Source: DASXMT01 sp963781305
GTDB taxonomy: Bacteria; Actinomycetota; Acidimicrobiia; Acidimicrobiales; RAAP-2
Reading direction: 5' to 3'
Assembly: GCA_963781305.1 (NCBI GenBank)
Contig: CAWAFL010000013.1
Location: 434,001 to 498,000 of the forward strand
DNA: 64,000 bases
Shown: positions 1 to 9,909 of the stretch, one piece after another
How positions within the stretch are numbered: position 1 is the stretch's first letter
Layout of the letters: every line of letters starts with the position of its first letter
The notes under the pieces: model-generated
Database searches by the model: none
Seen by the model: only the letters and a program-made list of their open reading frames with translations
What the model was told of the DNA's origin: nothing
Made by a program: the position numbers and the translations under genes

Positions 1-15
1 AGCGGGAGGTCAGCC

Positions 16-939
16 ATGGAGGACTACGAGCCGATCGGGGACCGCCCGGCGGACTATGCGGTGCCCCGGGACTTCCGGTTCGTCGACGCCCACGTGCACC
101 TCTTCGACCACGCTCGCTCGGAGCTCGCATGGAGCTTCCACGACCCCGGCTGGGAGCACCCACGCCTGAAGGGTGCCTGGCGGCTCGACGCTCCGGCCTT
201 CTCGGTGCCCGAACTCGGGACCCTGGCAGCCGGCCTCGGGGTCGACAAGGTGGTCCACGTCCAGGTGGCCGACGCCAGCTGCGGCCCGGTGGCCGAGACG
301 ATCTGGCTGCAGTCCCTGGCCGACCGTTACGGCTGGCCGAACGGGATCGTCGCGCCCTGCGCCCTGGCTGCGCCGTCGGCTGCCGCCGACATCGCCCGCC
401 AGGCCGCCTACGCGAACTTCCGGGGGGTGCGTGACACGGGCGACCCGGACCTGATCGGGACGCCCGCGTGGAACCGGGGCTTCGCCGCCCTGGCCGAGCT
501 CGGAGCCAGCTGCGACCTCATGATCACCCTGGCCCACTACGACCAGGCCCTCCAGGCGGCCCGCTCCCATCCCGAGGCCACCATCGTGCTCGAGCACGCC
601 GGGCTCCCCGTCGTCTCCAAGCTCGACTCGTACTTCGAGGAGTGGCAGGTCGCCCTGGCCCGCATCGCCGCCGCCGAGAACATCGTGGTCAAGATCTCCG
701 CGCTCTCGAGCGGGGCCGTGCCCAACTTCTTCACCGCCTCCATCCGTCGCTGGGTCCTCACCTGCTTCGAGCACTTCGGCATCGGGCGCGCCCTGTTCGC
801 CAGCAACTGGCCTATGGACAACCTGTTCACCACCTACCCGCGGTTGTTGGCCTCGTTCCGCAAGCTCACCGAGCAGTTGACGCCGGCCGAGCGCGGGGCG
901 GTGTTCGCCACCAACGCCGAGCGCGTCTACCGCATCTGA
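16..939 (+). CDS. Amidohydrolase family protein (TIM-barrel metal-dependent hydrolase)
   Basis: The 307-residue protein looks like a member of the amidohydrolase-2 family (PF04909), which hydrolyses lactones, amides or carboxylates in a TIM barrel. The first strand carries the metal-binding HxH (H26, H28, in VDAHVHLFD), and the C-terminus ends in the usual barrel-closing helix (ATNAERVYRI). The position that is normally the catalytic Asp of GSDWP is Asn here (FASNWP, N264), a variant common in lactonase-like members. The ATG at 16 is preceded by GGGAGG at 4-9. Its upstream neighbour lies outside the window, so operon membership cannot be judged. The substrate is unknown. The family call is firm, the reaction is not. 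Confidence 0.85.
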   Translation: MEDYEPIGDRPADYAVPRDFRFVDAHVHLFDHARSELAWSFHDPGWEHPRLKGAWRLDAPAFSVPELGTLAAGLGVDKVVHVQVADASCGPVAETIWLQSLADRYGWPNGIVAPCALAAPSAAADIARQAAYANFRGVRDTGDPDLIGTPAWNRGFAALAELGASCDLMITLAHYDQALQAARSHPEATIVLEHAGLPVVSKLDSYFEEWQVALARIAAAENIVVKISALSSGAVPNFFTASIRRWVLTCFEHFGIGRALFASNWPMDNLFTTYPRLLASFRKLTEQLTPAERGAVFATNAERVYRI

Positions 940-970
940 TGCCCCTCACTGGGTGGCAGTCTTTACTGCC

Positions 971-1552
971 ATGACCAAGGAGATCCCTGTACTGACCGTG
1001 GCCGACGCAGCGGCGTGGTCGCAGTGGCTCAGCGATCATGGCAGCCAAGCCGAGGGTGTCTGGTTGGTCCTGGCCAAGAAGGGCACGACCGATCCGACCT
1101 CCTTGACCTATGAAGCGGCCCTCGAGGAAGCGATATGCCACGGTTGGGTGGATGGGCAGCTAGCCCGTGGCGACGAGCGCACTTTTCGCCGAAGGTTCAC
1201 GCCTCGACGACGGGGAAGCGCTTGGTCGAAGCGAAACGCCGACATCGCCACTCGACTCACCGAGGAGGGTCGCATGCACTCTGCGGGCCTTACTGCGGCG
1301 GACCAGGCGAAGGCGGACGGCCGCTGGGACCGGGCCTATGCCGGCGCGGCGACGATCGAGGTCCCGTCCGACCTTGCCGCCGCGCTGAAGGCGAACCCTT
1401 CGGCGAAGGCGACGTTCGACGGCCTAAATGGCGCCAATCGCTACGCGGTCCTGTACCGGGTGACCACCCCCAAGCGCCCTGAGACGCGCCGCCGGCGGAT
1501 CGAGCAGTTCGTAGCCATGCTCGCCCGGGGCGAGACGATCCATCCACAGTAA
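971..1552 (+). CDS. YdeI/OmpD-associated family protein
   Basis: This 193-residue protein matches the YdeI/OmpD-associated (bacteriocin-protection) family. It has the N-terminal WLxxHG-type segment (WSQWLSDHGSQ), the conserved CHGWVDGQ motif, the FTPRR...WSKRN block and a C-terminal DLAAALKANP...RRIEQF helix region. The family is cytoplasmic and has no well-defined biochemical activity. I chose ATG 971; an in-frame GTG at 953 would add six residues with no better ribosome-binding site. It lies 31 bases after the amidohydrolase, so co-transcription is possible. A shorter relative is encoded at 3920. Confidence 0.85.
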   Translation: MTKEIPVLTVADAAAWSQWLSDHGSQAEGVWLVLAKKGTTDPTSLTYEAALEEAICHGWVDGQLARGDERTFRRRFTPRRRGSAWSKRNADIATRLTEEGRMHSAGLTAADQAKADGRWDRAYAGAATIEVPSDLAAALKANPSAKATFDGLNGANRYAVLYRVTTPKRPETRRRRIEQFVAMLARGETIHPQ

Positions 1553-1555
1553 GAG

Positions 1556-1578
1556 AGCGGGGGGTGAGATCGCCCGCT
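1556..1578. terminator. Possible hairpin between convergent genes
   Basis: AGCGGG (1556-1561) and CCCGCT (1573-1578) form a 6-bp GC stem with an 11-base loop in the 65-base gap between the convergent YdeI gene and the FAD monooxygenase gene. There is no U tract, so this is a weak terminator candidate supported mainly by its position. Confidence 0.3.
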
Positions 1579-1617
1579 ACCGGAGGCCGAGAACGAGGGG
1601 CAGGGAGGTCTCTGCTC

Positions 1618-3066
<1,449 letters not shown>

Positions 3067-3435
3067 AGCCACTCTCCGGCTGGCGCCACGTCGTTCACCA
3101 CCAGCGCATGACACCTGTCGGCCGCGGCTACTAGCCGTCCGATGCTGCCGGGTGGGGCGACGGGAATGGTGAGCCAGTTCATGGCCAGCATTGTCAACAC
3201 GCCCGAGGGCCTTGCAGCAAGCCCCCCTCTTCGCGGTAAGGTTTGAGTGGCGGGAATGGCGGAAGAAGTGTTCGACGCAAGTACGGAGCCTTCCTCACGG
3301 TTTTCGCTCGCTCTCTGAAGGCGCAGCGAGGAGGCGGAGGGTATTGTCGGCGAACCATATGCCCATCCGTTCCGGCGTCCTTCCACGGCTCTCTATCGGT
3401 GTGGCCACCGGCTACCACACAGGAGGTCACCGTAG
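3067..3435. other. Gene-free divergent intergenic region
   Basis: This 369-base stretch separates the leftward FAD monooxygenase and the rightward VOC gene and should hold both promoters. I see no convincing -35/-10 pair and no strong repeat. A short minus-strand reading frame (3063-3191, 42 codons) ends in an ATGA overlap with the monooxygenase start but has no ribosome-binding site. The VOC gene has a clear AGGAGGT at 3419-3425. Confidence 0.5.
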
Positions 3436-3879
3436 ATGAGGCACAACCGGTCCGTCCCGCCGGCCACCGTGGTCCCCGTGCTCGTCTACCCCGGCGTGCG
3501 GTCCGCGGTGGAGTGGCTGAGCACGATGTTTGGCTTTGTCGAGCAGACCCGGATCGGCGAGAGCCACCGGGCGCAAATGAGCATCGGCGCCGATGGGGCG
3601 ATGATCGTGGCCGACGTCCGAGGCGACCAGCTACCTCCGCACGACGGTGTCGTGACGCACGTGATCAGGGTGCGAGTCGAGGATGTCGACGCCCACTACC
3701 AACGGGCTCGCTCTCGGGGGGCTCGGGTCCTGGAGTCGCCGACTGATCGGGAGTACGGCGAGCGGGATTGCACCTTCGAAGACCTGGCCGGCCACCGCTG
3801 GCAGTTCAGCGAGACCGTAAGCGATGTGGCCCCCGAGGAGTACGGGTGCGAGACCGTCGCGCCGTGGCCCGAAGCGTGA
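3436..3879 (+). CDS. VOC (glyoxalase/bleomycin resistance) superfamily protein
   Basis: This 147-residue protein has the paired beta-alpha-beta-beta-beta modules of the vicinal oxygen chelate fold. The first half resembles the PhnB-like branch (VLVYPGVRSAVEWLSTMFGF). The second half carries VDAHYQRARSRGARV followed by the family ending DLAGHRWQFSE. Such proteins bind a metal or small molecules as lyases, dioxygenases or drug-binding proteins; the exact role is unknown. The ATG at 3436 follows a strong AGGAGGT ten bases upstream. A second YdeI-like gene starts 40 bases later on the same strand. Confidence 0.85.
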   Translation: MRHNRSVPPATVVPVLVYPGVRSAVEWLSTMFGFVEQTRIGESHRAQMSIGADGAMIVADVRGDQLPPHDGVVTHVIRVRVEDVDAHYQRARSRGARVLESPTDREYGERDCTFEDLAGHRWQFSETVSDVAPEEYGCETVAPWPEA

Positions 3880-3919
3880 CGACACAATCACCGGCCACCC
3901 GGACCGCTACCCTGGCCCT

Positions 3920-4186
3920 GTGAGCGGCCAGCGTGTGCCCGGGGGAGTGGTGCACAAGCTTCCCGCAGACCTGCGGACGGCGCTGATCGCCAACCCGACT
4001 GCACTCGACGCTTGGAAGGACATCACGCCTCTGGCCCGCAACGAGTTCATCTGCTGGGTCGAGGATGCCAAGCAGGAGACGACTCGGGAACGCCGTATCC
4101 GCCGGACGCGGGAGGAGTTGGACGAAGGAAAGCGTCGGCCCTGCTGCTGGCCGGGGTGCAGGCACCGCGAGCGCACCGGCAGTTAG
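3920..4186 (+). CDS. Short YdeI/OmpD-associated-like protein
   Basis: This 88-residue protein corresponds to the C-terminal module of the YdeI/OmpD-associated family. The segment LPADLRTALIANPTALDAW is followed by ITPLARNEFICWVEDAKQ and an arginine-rich TRERRIRRTREEL helix, then a CCWPGCRHR tail. GTG 3920 is chosen because the upstream in-frame sequence overlaps the VOC gene and is proline/arginine-rich without family similarity. The short form, lacking the N-terminal half, is common in Actinobacteria. No function is established. It is a partial paralogue of the protein at 971. Confidence 0.75.
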   Translation: MSGQRVPGGVVHKLPADLRTALIANPTALDAWKDITPLARNEFICWVEDAKQETTRERRIRRTREELDEGKRRPCCWPGCRHRERTGS

Positions 4187-4268
4187 TGACCGCGCAGCTC
4201 ACCGGTAGCCGCGTCTGAGCCTTGACTACTGACGGGCCCGAGGCGGTGCGTGGGGAGGTAACACGTCA

Positions 4269-4586
4269 GTGACATATTCTCCATGGGTGGAGTTCAGCCA
4301 GGAATTGCGCGGCAGCGTGCTAGCGGGAGACATCACCGTCACGTTCCGGCTGTGGCGCCGACCGAAGGTCAAGACAGGAGGTCGCTACCGCGTCGGCCCC
4401 GGTCGGATCGAGGTCGATTCCGTGGAGCTGATGCCGTTCTCTGCCATCACTCCCGCCGACCTGGCATGCTCCGGCGAACCGGACCGCGACACGCTGCGAC
4501 GTCGGGCCGCCCACGCGGGTCCGATCACCGACGACACGTTGCTCTACCGAGTGGAATTCCATATTGTCGAGGCCAATACCCGTTGA
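4269..4586 (+). CDS. ASCH-domain-like (PUA fold) protein
   Basis: This 105-residue protein resembles the ASCH superfamily, small PUA-like beta barrels suspected of binding RNA or modified nucleotides. It has an FSQELRGSVLAGDITVTFRLW opening similar to the FxxxxxxxIlsGxKTxTxR signature, a basic strand (RRPKVKTGGRYRVG) and a closing strand (LLYRVEFHIV). The usual Lys-Thr of the signature is replaced by DITVTFR, so it is a divergent member. The start is GTG 4269, with GGGGAGG about ten bases upstream. It sits alone between the YdeI-like gene and the ankyrin gene. The assignment is from pattern only. Confidence 0.65.
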   Translation: MTYSPWVEFSQELRGSVLAGDITVTFRLWRRPKVKTGGRYRVGPGRIEVDSVELMPFSAITPADLACSGEPDRDTLRRRAAHAGPITDDTLLYRVEFHIVEANTR

Positions 4587-4870
4587 GCCTGGGTCGGCCC
4601 GGCCGGGCGTGCCGGAGCGGAGATCGCCGACCGGGCGACCATCGGATGGTAGTGGCCGCTGATGTCGCCGATAACCCCCTCTTCATGGGTGGTGCCATAG
4701 GCGTCGCAGCGAGCGGCGGCGCAGCACGGGGCGGCTACGATTCGGGGTGGCGACAGGAGGACGCCGCCGGGTCCGCGGAAAGGACTGAGTCCACCTCCGA
4801 CTACGGATCCCATGGCTGTGGGCCCTTCCTCGGCCTGAGCAGCGGACCGCAGGCGTAGGAGGGAGACGCC

Positions 4871-6802
4871 ATGTCCACGTCGCTGCCCGAGCGCCCCAAC
4901 CTCGACCAACTGCGCCGTCAAGCCAAGGAGCTGCGCGACGCCGCTCGCCGCGGCGAGGCCGATGCCCTTGATCGCTTCGAGCATTACCACGGTGGAGGTC
5001 CGCCTGGTCCAATGACCCTTGCCGCCGCCCAGCTGGTCGTCGCCCGCGAGCTCGGCTTCACCAGCTGGCCGAAACTGAAGGCCGTCGTCGAGTCCGGCGC
5101 CAGCAGTCCCGAAGGGTTGGCCGACGCATTCGTGGCCGCGTCGGTTGAGCGACGCCTCGGCGAAGCGGCTTCGTTCCTCGATGCCCGTCCGGGCATCGCC
5201 GGCTACAGCATCTACACCGCCACGGTGGTCGGGGACGCCCACACGGTCAGAGAGATGCTCTCCGCCAACCCCTCGGCGGCGACGGCCATCGACGAGGCTC
5301 GGGGTTGGCCTCCGCTCCTGTACGCCTGTTATTCCCGCTGGCACCAGATCGACCGTTCGCGGTCAGCGGGTATGGCCGAGGTGGTCCAGCTCCTGCTCGA
5401 GGAGGGCGCCAGCCCGACCACCAACAATGGGGCACGCAACGGATACCGCTCGGCCCTGTGCGGAGCAGTGGAGGTCAACAACCCGGACGTCACTGGGGTT
5501 CTGCTCGACGCGGGAGCCAACCCCGACGACCACCAATGCATCGGCGAGGCTGCCGGGCAACCGGACCACCGATGCCTTGAGCTGCTGTTGTCCCATGGCG
5601 CTCGGGTGGCGGGCACGTGGGCCGTCGGCGCGGCCGTCTACGCCGACGACGCCCACGCGGTCACGCTCCTGCTGGACGCCGTCCGCGGCGCCGGCGGACA
5701 GACGGCGGACGAGGCGACCGGAGGGCTCGCCGACGCTGCAGCCGCGGATGCCTCTCACCAGGTCGTGGCCGCCCTCCTCGCCGCCGGCGCAGACCCGGAC
5801 GTGAGGGACTCAGATGTGGGCTTCTCCGCACTACGCCGAGCGGTGCGGGCCGGTGATGACCAGACGGTCGCGTTGCTGGTTCGCCACGGTGCATCGGACG
5901 ACAGCAACGATGTCGACCGATTCATCGGTGCCTGCCGGCGAGCAGACCGGGCCGCAGCCGAACAGCTGCTGGCCGAGCACCCCGACCTTCCCGTCCGGCT
6001 GGCCGACGAGGACCGCGCCGCCGTCGTTGCCGCCGCGGTCACCGCCCCGCCAGCCGCCGTCGCCCTCATGCTCGACCTGGGCTTCTCAGCCCTCGACCGA
6101 AACGGATTCGGCGAGCAACCCCTCCACAGCGCCGCCTATCACGGTAACGCCGAGATGGCACGGCTGCTGATCGACGCCGGAGCCGACGTCGACGCTCGCG
6201 ACTCCCGTTTCGAAAGTACTCCGCTCGCCTTTGCCACCGTCGGCAGCGGCGAGAGTGACGGCCGCCCCGGCAACTGGGTCGAGACCGTCCGGCTGCTGAT
6301 CGACGCCGGCGCGTCGCGAGACGCCGTGTGGATCTCGGGAAAACCACCCAGCGAGCAGGTCGCCGCCCTTCTCCGAAGCTTTGGCATCGCCCCCGACGAG
6401 TCCGAGCCCCACGGCGACGAGGGGGAGGACCTGCCGCGCTCGATCGGTACCGGGGTCACGGCCGACATAGCCCAACACCTCGTAGCCGCCTATCGCGACC
6501 GCGACCTCGAGCTCCTCGGATCGCTCCTCCACCCCCAGGTCCGATGGACCGGGTTGTGTAACAACAGCGCCGAGGTCCTCGACTGGTACCGACGCCTCCT
6601 GATCGACGGCACCCGGGCTTCCGTCGAAAGCGTCGAGGTCGACCGCGACGCCGTGCTCCTCGGCATCACCGTGTCCCGGCCAGCCGAAGGAACCCGACCC
6701 GCCCCACCCGAGCGCTTGTACCAGGTCTTTACGGTCGACGACGCCCTCATAGTTGGCATACGGGGTTACCCTGACCGTGCCAGCGCGCTCGCCCGAGTCT
6801 AA
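4871..6802 (+). CDS. Ankyrin-repeat protein with C-terminal SnoaL-like domain
   Basis: The 643-residue protein begins with a helical module seen in bacterial ankyrin proteins (PNLDQLRRQAKELRDAARRG ... AAQLVVARELGFTSWPKLK). Degenerate and clear ankyrin repeats follow, roughly residues 120-500. Clear examples are ADASHQVVAALLAAGADPD and the pair NAEMARLLIDAGADVDARD and WVETVRLLIDAGASRDA. The last 110 or so residues (DIAQHLVAAYRDRDLELLGSLLHPQVRW to the end) look like a SnoaL/NTF2-type cone. There is no signal peptide, so it is probably cytosolic. The start ATG 4871 has GTAGGAGGGAGA upstream. The role is presumably protein binding coupled to a small ligand domain; no partner is evident. Confidence 0.85.
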   Translation: MSTSLPERPNLDQLRRQAKELRDAARRGEADALDRFEHYHGGGPPGPMTLAAAQLVVARELGFTSWPKLKAVVESGASSPEGLADAFVAASVERRLGEAASFLDARPGIAGYSIYTATVVGDAHTVREMLSANPSAATAIDEARGWPPLLYACYSRWHQIDRSRSAGMAEVVQLLLEEGASPTTNNGARNGYRSALCGAVEVNNPDVTGVLLDAGANPDDHQCIGEAAGQPDHRCLELLLSHGARVAGTWAVGAAVYADDAHAVTLLLDAVRGAGGQTADEATGGLADAAAADASHQVVAALLAAGADPDVRDSDVGFSALRRAVRAGDDQTVALLVRHGASDDSNDVDRFIGACRRADRAAAEQLLAEHPDLPVRLADEDRAAVVAAAVTAPPAAVALMLDLGFSALDRNGFGEQPLHSAAYHGNAEMARLLIDAGADVDARDSRFESTPLAFATVGSGESDGRPGNWVETVRLLIDAGASRDAVWISGKPPSEQVAALLRSFGIAPDESEPHGDEGEDLPRSIGTGVTADIAQHLVAAYRDRDLELLGSLLHPQVRWTGLCNNSAEVLDWYRRLLIDGTRASVESVEVDRDAVLLGITVSRPAEGTRPAPPERLYQVFTVDDALIVGIRGYPDRASALARV

Positions 6803-6808
6803 GACGGG

Positions 6809-7540
6809 TCAGGTCCGGCTCGTGTCCCGGCGGTGGGCGAGCACGGCGAGCGGCAGAAGGACGATGGTCCAGGCGGCGATGACGATCCATCCCTCCGCCG
6901 GCCAGCTTCCCCCGCCGAAGGCCCCCTTCCCGGCCTGGACGAGCCAGTAGGAGGGGAGCGCCTTTATGACCTGGAAGAACGGTCCTGACTTCGCCAGCAA
7001 GAAGGCGTAGGCGCCGCCGAGGAGCGAGAAGAGAGTCACGATCCCACCGACAGCGACGGCAACGGAGTCTGCGTTGAGGAGGTGCCCGAGCAGAATGCCG
7101 AGCACGGCGAAGGGGACGAGGCCGACGAGGATGAGGCCAACAACCGTCAGCCATTCGCCGGCGGAGAGGCGCACGCCGAACGCCGTCCCGGCCAGGCACA
7201 GGACTGCGATGGTGAGGAGCGCCCGAAGATAACCGCTGGCCACCTTCGCCCCGAAGTAGGTGCGGATGCTCAGCGGGGTGACCCGCATCTGGCGGGTCCA
7301 GCCCGCGGCGCGTTCGGCAGCAATGAGTGCCCCGCTCGAGATGACGGCGGACATCGTGCCGAGCGTCGCCATGCCGGTCATGAAGTAGAGGGGGAAGGCG
7401 GTACCGTCGAAGGTTTGGTGCCGGTTGGCCCCGGCGATCGTGAGGTAGAGAACGATCGGGAAAGCGAGGGAGAGGACGAGGAACCGCCGGTTTCGGAAGC
7501 TCCGGAGGACCTCGTAGCGGAGATAGATAGTACTCGTCAT
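6809..7540 (-). CDS. ABC-2 type exporter, permease subunit
   Basis: This 243-residue membrane protein has about six predicted transmembrane segments, for example FLVLSLAFPIVLYLTIAGA, LLTIAVLCLAGTAFGV, WLTVVGLILVGLVPFAVLG, a segment around the central VAVGGIVTLFSLLGGAYAF, and the C-terminal WIVIAAWTIVLLPLAVLA. This is the layout of an ABC-2 permease (PF01061/PF12698). The motif AERAAGWTRQMRVTPL between TM2 and TM3 is the usual coupling region. Its ATG overlaps the stop of the ATPase gene by four bases (ATGA, 7537-7540), so the two are translationally coupled. With the ATPase it forms a drug, lipid or peptide exporter. The stop is seven bases from the convergent ankyrin gene. Confidence 0.9.
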   Translation of the reverse strand: MTSTIYLRYEVLRSFRNRRFLVLSLAFPIVLYLTIAGANRHQTFDGTAFPLYFMTGMATLGTMSAVISSGALIAAERAAGWTRQMRVTPLSIRTYFGAKVASGYLRALLTIAVLCLAGTAFGVRLSAGEWLTVVGLILVGLVPFAVLGILLGHLLNADSVAVAVGGIVTLFSLLGGAYAFLLAKSGPFFQVIKALPSYWLVQAGKGAFGGGSWPAEGWIVIAAWTIVLLPLAVLAHRRDTSRT

Positions 7541-8481
7541 CGGTTCTGGCCTCCCACGGTGGTCATGTCGTCGTTGGCAGTGAGCGCCACGAAGGCTTCT
7601 TCGATGCCGGCACCGCGCACCTCGATGTCGTGTGCGCCCGGGAACCGGTCGAGGAGGCAACGGAGCGCCGCATCGGAGTCGGCGCAGGTGAGGCTCACCG
7701 TGTCCCCCTGCACGACGGCGGCGGTGACACCCGTCAGCCTGGAGACTTGGGTCGTGTCGGCGCCGGGAAGGGTGACTCGGATGGTTCGGCTGCCGACCTT
7801 GGACTTGATCTCGGTGGTGGAGCCGTCCGCGACGACCCGCCCCCTCGCCAAGAGCACGATCCGGTCGGCGTAGGCGTCCGCCTCCTCGAGATAGTGGGTG
7901 GCGAAGAGCACTGTCTTGCCTCGTGCCGCTACCGCACGCATGGATGCCCAGAACTCGCGTCGGCCCTCGACGTCGAGGGCCGACGTCGGCTCGTCGAGCA
8001 GCAGGAGGTCGGAATCGGCCACCAGGGCGATGGCGAAACGAACCCGCTGGGTCTGTCCTCCGGACAGCTTGTTCGTGGGCCGATCGGCGAACGCAGAGGT
8101 GCCGGTGAGCTCCAGCACCTCGTCCACCGGGAGGGGGTGGGGGTAGAGGGATGCGACCATGGAGACGAGCTCGCGGACGCTCAGGTACTCGACCAGGGAT
8201 CCCGTCTGCAACATGCCGCCGACCGCGCCTGCGGCCACGGCTTCGGTGGGTGTCCGGCCGAAGAGCGAGACCCGGCCGGAGTCGGGACGGGCGAGACCAA
8301 GGATCATGTCGATCGTGGTCGACTTGCCGGCACCGTTCGGACCGAGGAGGGCGAGGAGCTGTCCCTCGGGGACCTCGAAGCTGATGTCGTCCACTGCGGT
8401 GACCGCCTGGTAGTGCTTCGTCAGGTGTTCGACGGTGATTGCACTCCTTCGTCCGCCGCCCTTGTTGTTGGTGAAGTACAC
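7537..8481 (-). CDS. ABC-2 type exporter, ATP-binding subunit
   Basis: This ATPase of about 314 residues has Walker A GPNGAGKST, the signature LSGGQTQRVRFA, Walker B LLLLDEPTSALD and the H-loop FATHYLEEAD, as in DrrA/CcmA-type drug and lipid exporters. The C-terminal tail of about 90 residues (VADGSTTEIKSKVG onward) is the usual regulatory extension. The start is uncertain. Homology begins at ITVEHLTKHY, and the nearest plausible codon is GTG 8481; an upstream reading frame stays open to 8823 but would cross the palindrome array. It is divergent from a two-component system whose regulator probably controls it. Confidence 0.85.
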   Translation of the reverse strand: MYFTNNKGGGRRSAITVEHLTKHYQAVTAVDDISFEVPEGQLLALLGPNGAGKSTTIDMILGLARPDSGRVSLFGRTPTEAVAAGAVGGMLQTGSLVEYLSVRELVSMVASLYPHPLPVDEVLELTGTSAFADRPTNKLSGGQTQRVRFAIALVADSDLLLLDEPTSALDVEGRREFWASMRAVAARGKTVLFATHYLEEADAYADRIVLLARGRVVADGSTTEIKSKVGSRTIRVTLPGADTTQVSRLTGVTAAVVQGDTVSLTCADSDAALRCLLDRFPGAHDIEVRGAGIEEAFVALTANDDMTTVGGQNR

Positions 8482-8583
8482 GGTTATCTGCGCCTTTGCT
8501 CGTCGGATCGGTACTCCAAGGATGCGACCGAAGGGGTCTCCGGCACATCGGCGCAGGGGTAGAACTTCGCTGGGGCCCGGGAC

Positions 8584-8646
8584 TCCACCCGCGGGTGGAG
8601 GGGACTCCACCCACGGGTCCATGGATGTGGTCCACCCCTGGGCCGA
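8584..8646. promoter_or_regulatory. Three-palindrome operator array
   Basis: A perfect 16-bp palindrome TCCACCCGCGGGTGGA (8584-8599) is followed 22 bp later by TCCACCCACGGGTCCA (8606-8621) and 25 bp after that by a weaker TCCACCCCTGGGCCGA (8631-8646). The array lies between the leftward ABC exporter operon and the rightward sensor kinase gene. A 22-25 bp period places the sites on nearly the same DNA face. Tandem dyads are what a dimeric NarL/LuxR-type regulator binds, and the adjacent response regulator at 9906 is the natural candidate. The binding is inferred, not shown. Confidence 0.7.
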
Positions 8647-8682
8647 TGCCGTGCGGACGCAGGTCGTCGTAATCTTCATGGG

Positions 8683-9909
8683 GTGAGCGTCGATCGCGAG
8701 ACCACCCCGACGTTGGCCACCCTCCGAACCAGCCGGGCCCAGCACGAGGCGATGCAGCGCCGGATCCGGATCCTGGCTCCCGTGCTGCTCGGGGTGTTCG
8801 TTCTGTCCGCCTACCAGGGCCACCCCGGCCCAGGGCTCAGCGGCCGGGGCCTCGCCGTGTCGGTGGCGGTGGCCGGGTACGTCCTCGCCGACGTCGGTGC
8901 CGTCGTGACGTTCACCGGCCCGAGTGCACGCCGCTCCGGGCAGCCTGGGGTCCTTCCTCAGCTGGCCATCGCCGCTGTCGTCCTCGCCAGCTCGGTCACG
9001 CTGCTTTGCATCCAGCCGACGGGGCCGGGGGCCGAGGGCGCCTTCGTAGGGGTCCTCTTCTTCGCTCGGCTGCTCCCGGGACGTATCGCGCTCCCCCTAT
9101 CGGCCGTCGCCTTCATGGTTCTCGAGGTCTTCATCGGGTTCAGCGGCCAGGGCTTGGCCGGCCTCGTCATCCTGGGCGCCCTCGCTGGGTGCTTTGGGCT
9201 GATGATCCTGGCCGTCCGGCTGCGAGAGGCGAACGAGCAGGCCGAGGTCCTCCTCGTGGAGCTGGGGCAGAGCCGGGTGGCGGAGGCCCGGTCGGCCGGC
9301 CTGGCCGAGCGGCAGCGGCTGGCCCGAGAGATGCACGACGTGCTGGCGCACTCCCTCTCCGGCCTCCTGCTCCAGCTCGAGGGGGCCCGAATGCTGGCGG
9401 CGGAGAACCCGGCTGATCCCCGTCTGCCCGAAGCAATCGACCGGGCCCACCACCTAGGAAAGACCGGCCTCGAGGAGGCTCGCCGGGCCATCGGCATGCT
9501 CCGCGACGAGGAGCTGCCGGGCCCCGATCGGCTCGCCGGACTGGTCGAGCAATTCGAGGAGAACCGTGGCATCCCCTGCCGGCTTATCGTCTCCGGTGAG
9601 CCCCACGACCTCGGCTCCGAGGCTCGGGTTGCGCTCTATCGGGTGGCCCAGGAGGCACTCACCAACGTCACCAAACACGCTCGTCCTGAGCGGGTCGAGC
9701 TCCGCCTCGCCTACGAACCGGGGATCACCCGACTGTGTGTGGAGGACTTCTCGATGAGAGACGATGGCGGGTGCCCTCCCATCGACGGTGTCGCCGGTGC
9801 CGGCTACGGCCTCACCGGAATGCGGGAGCGAGCGGAGCTGCTCGGCGGCACCCTCACCACCGAGCCGACGTGCAACGGCTACCGGGTCGAGCTCGACGTA
9901 CCCGCATGA
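8683..9909 (+). CDS. Sensor histidine kinase (HisKA_3/DesK-like)
   Basis: The 408-residue protein has an N-terminal membrane domain (about residues 25-175, five or six hydrophobic segments), then a short linker. The dimerisation helix carries the phospho-accepting H218 (LAREMHDVLAHSLSG). The C-terminal HATPase_c domain has an N-box (AQEALTNVTKHA, N328) and a G-box (GAGYGLTGMRERAELLGG). It would autophosphorylate at the membrane and pass phosphate to the regulator encoded next. GTG 8683 is the first sensible start; no strong ribosome-binding site is visible. The stop overlaps the regulator start by four bases. No extracytoplasmic sensing domain is present, as in kinases that monitor the membrane or the adjacent transporter. 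Confidence 0.92.
   Translation: MSVDRETTPTLATLRTSRAQHEAMQRRIRILAPVLLGVFVLSAYQGHPGPGLSGRGLAVSVAVAGYVLADVGAVVTFTGPSARRSGQPGVLPQLAIAAVVLASSVTLLCIQPTGPGAEGAFVGVLFFARLLPGRIALPLSAVAFMVLEVFIGFSGQGLAGLVILGALAGCFGLMILAVRLREANEQAEVLLVELGQSRVAEARSAGLAERQRLAREMHDVLAHSLSGLLLQLEGARMLAAENPADPRLPEAIDRAHHLGKTGLEEARRAIGMLRDEELPGPDRLAGLVEQFEENRGIPCRLIVSGEPHDLGSEARVALYRVAQEALTNVTKHARPERVELRLAYEPGITRLCVEDFSMRDDGGCPPIDGVAGAGYGLTGMRERAELLGGTLTTEPTCNGYRVELDVPA

Noticed and set aside
6809..8635. A 608-codon frame running through the ABC permease and beyond
   Set aside because: Only the C-terminal part from 7540 matches an ABC-2 permease; the upstream part is antiparallel shadow inside the ATPase gene with no family features.
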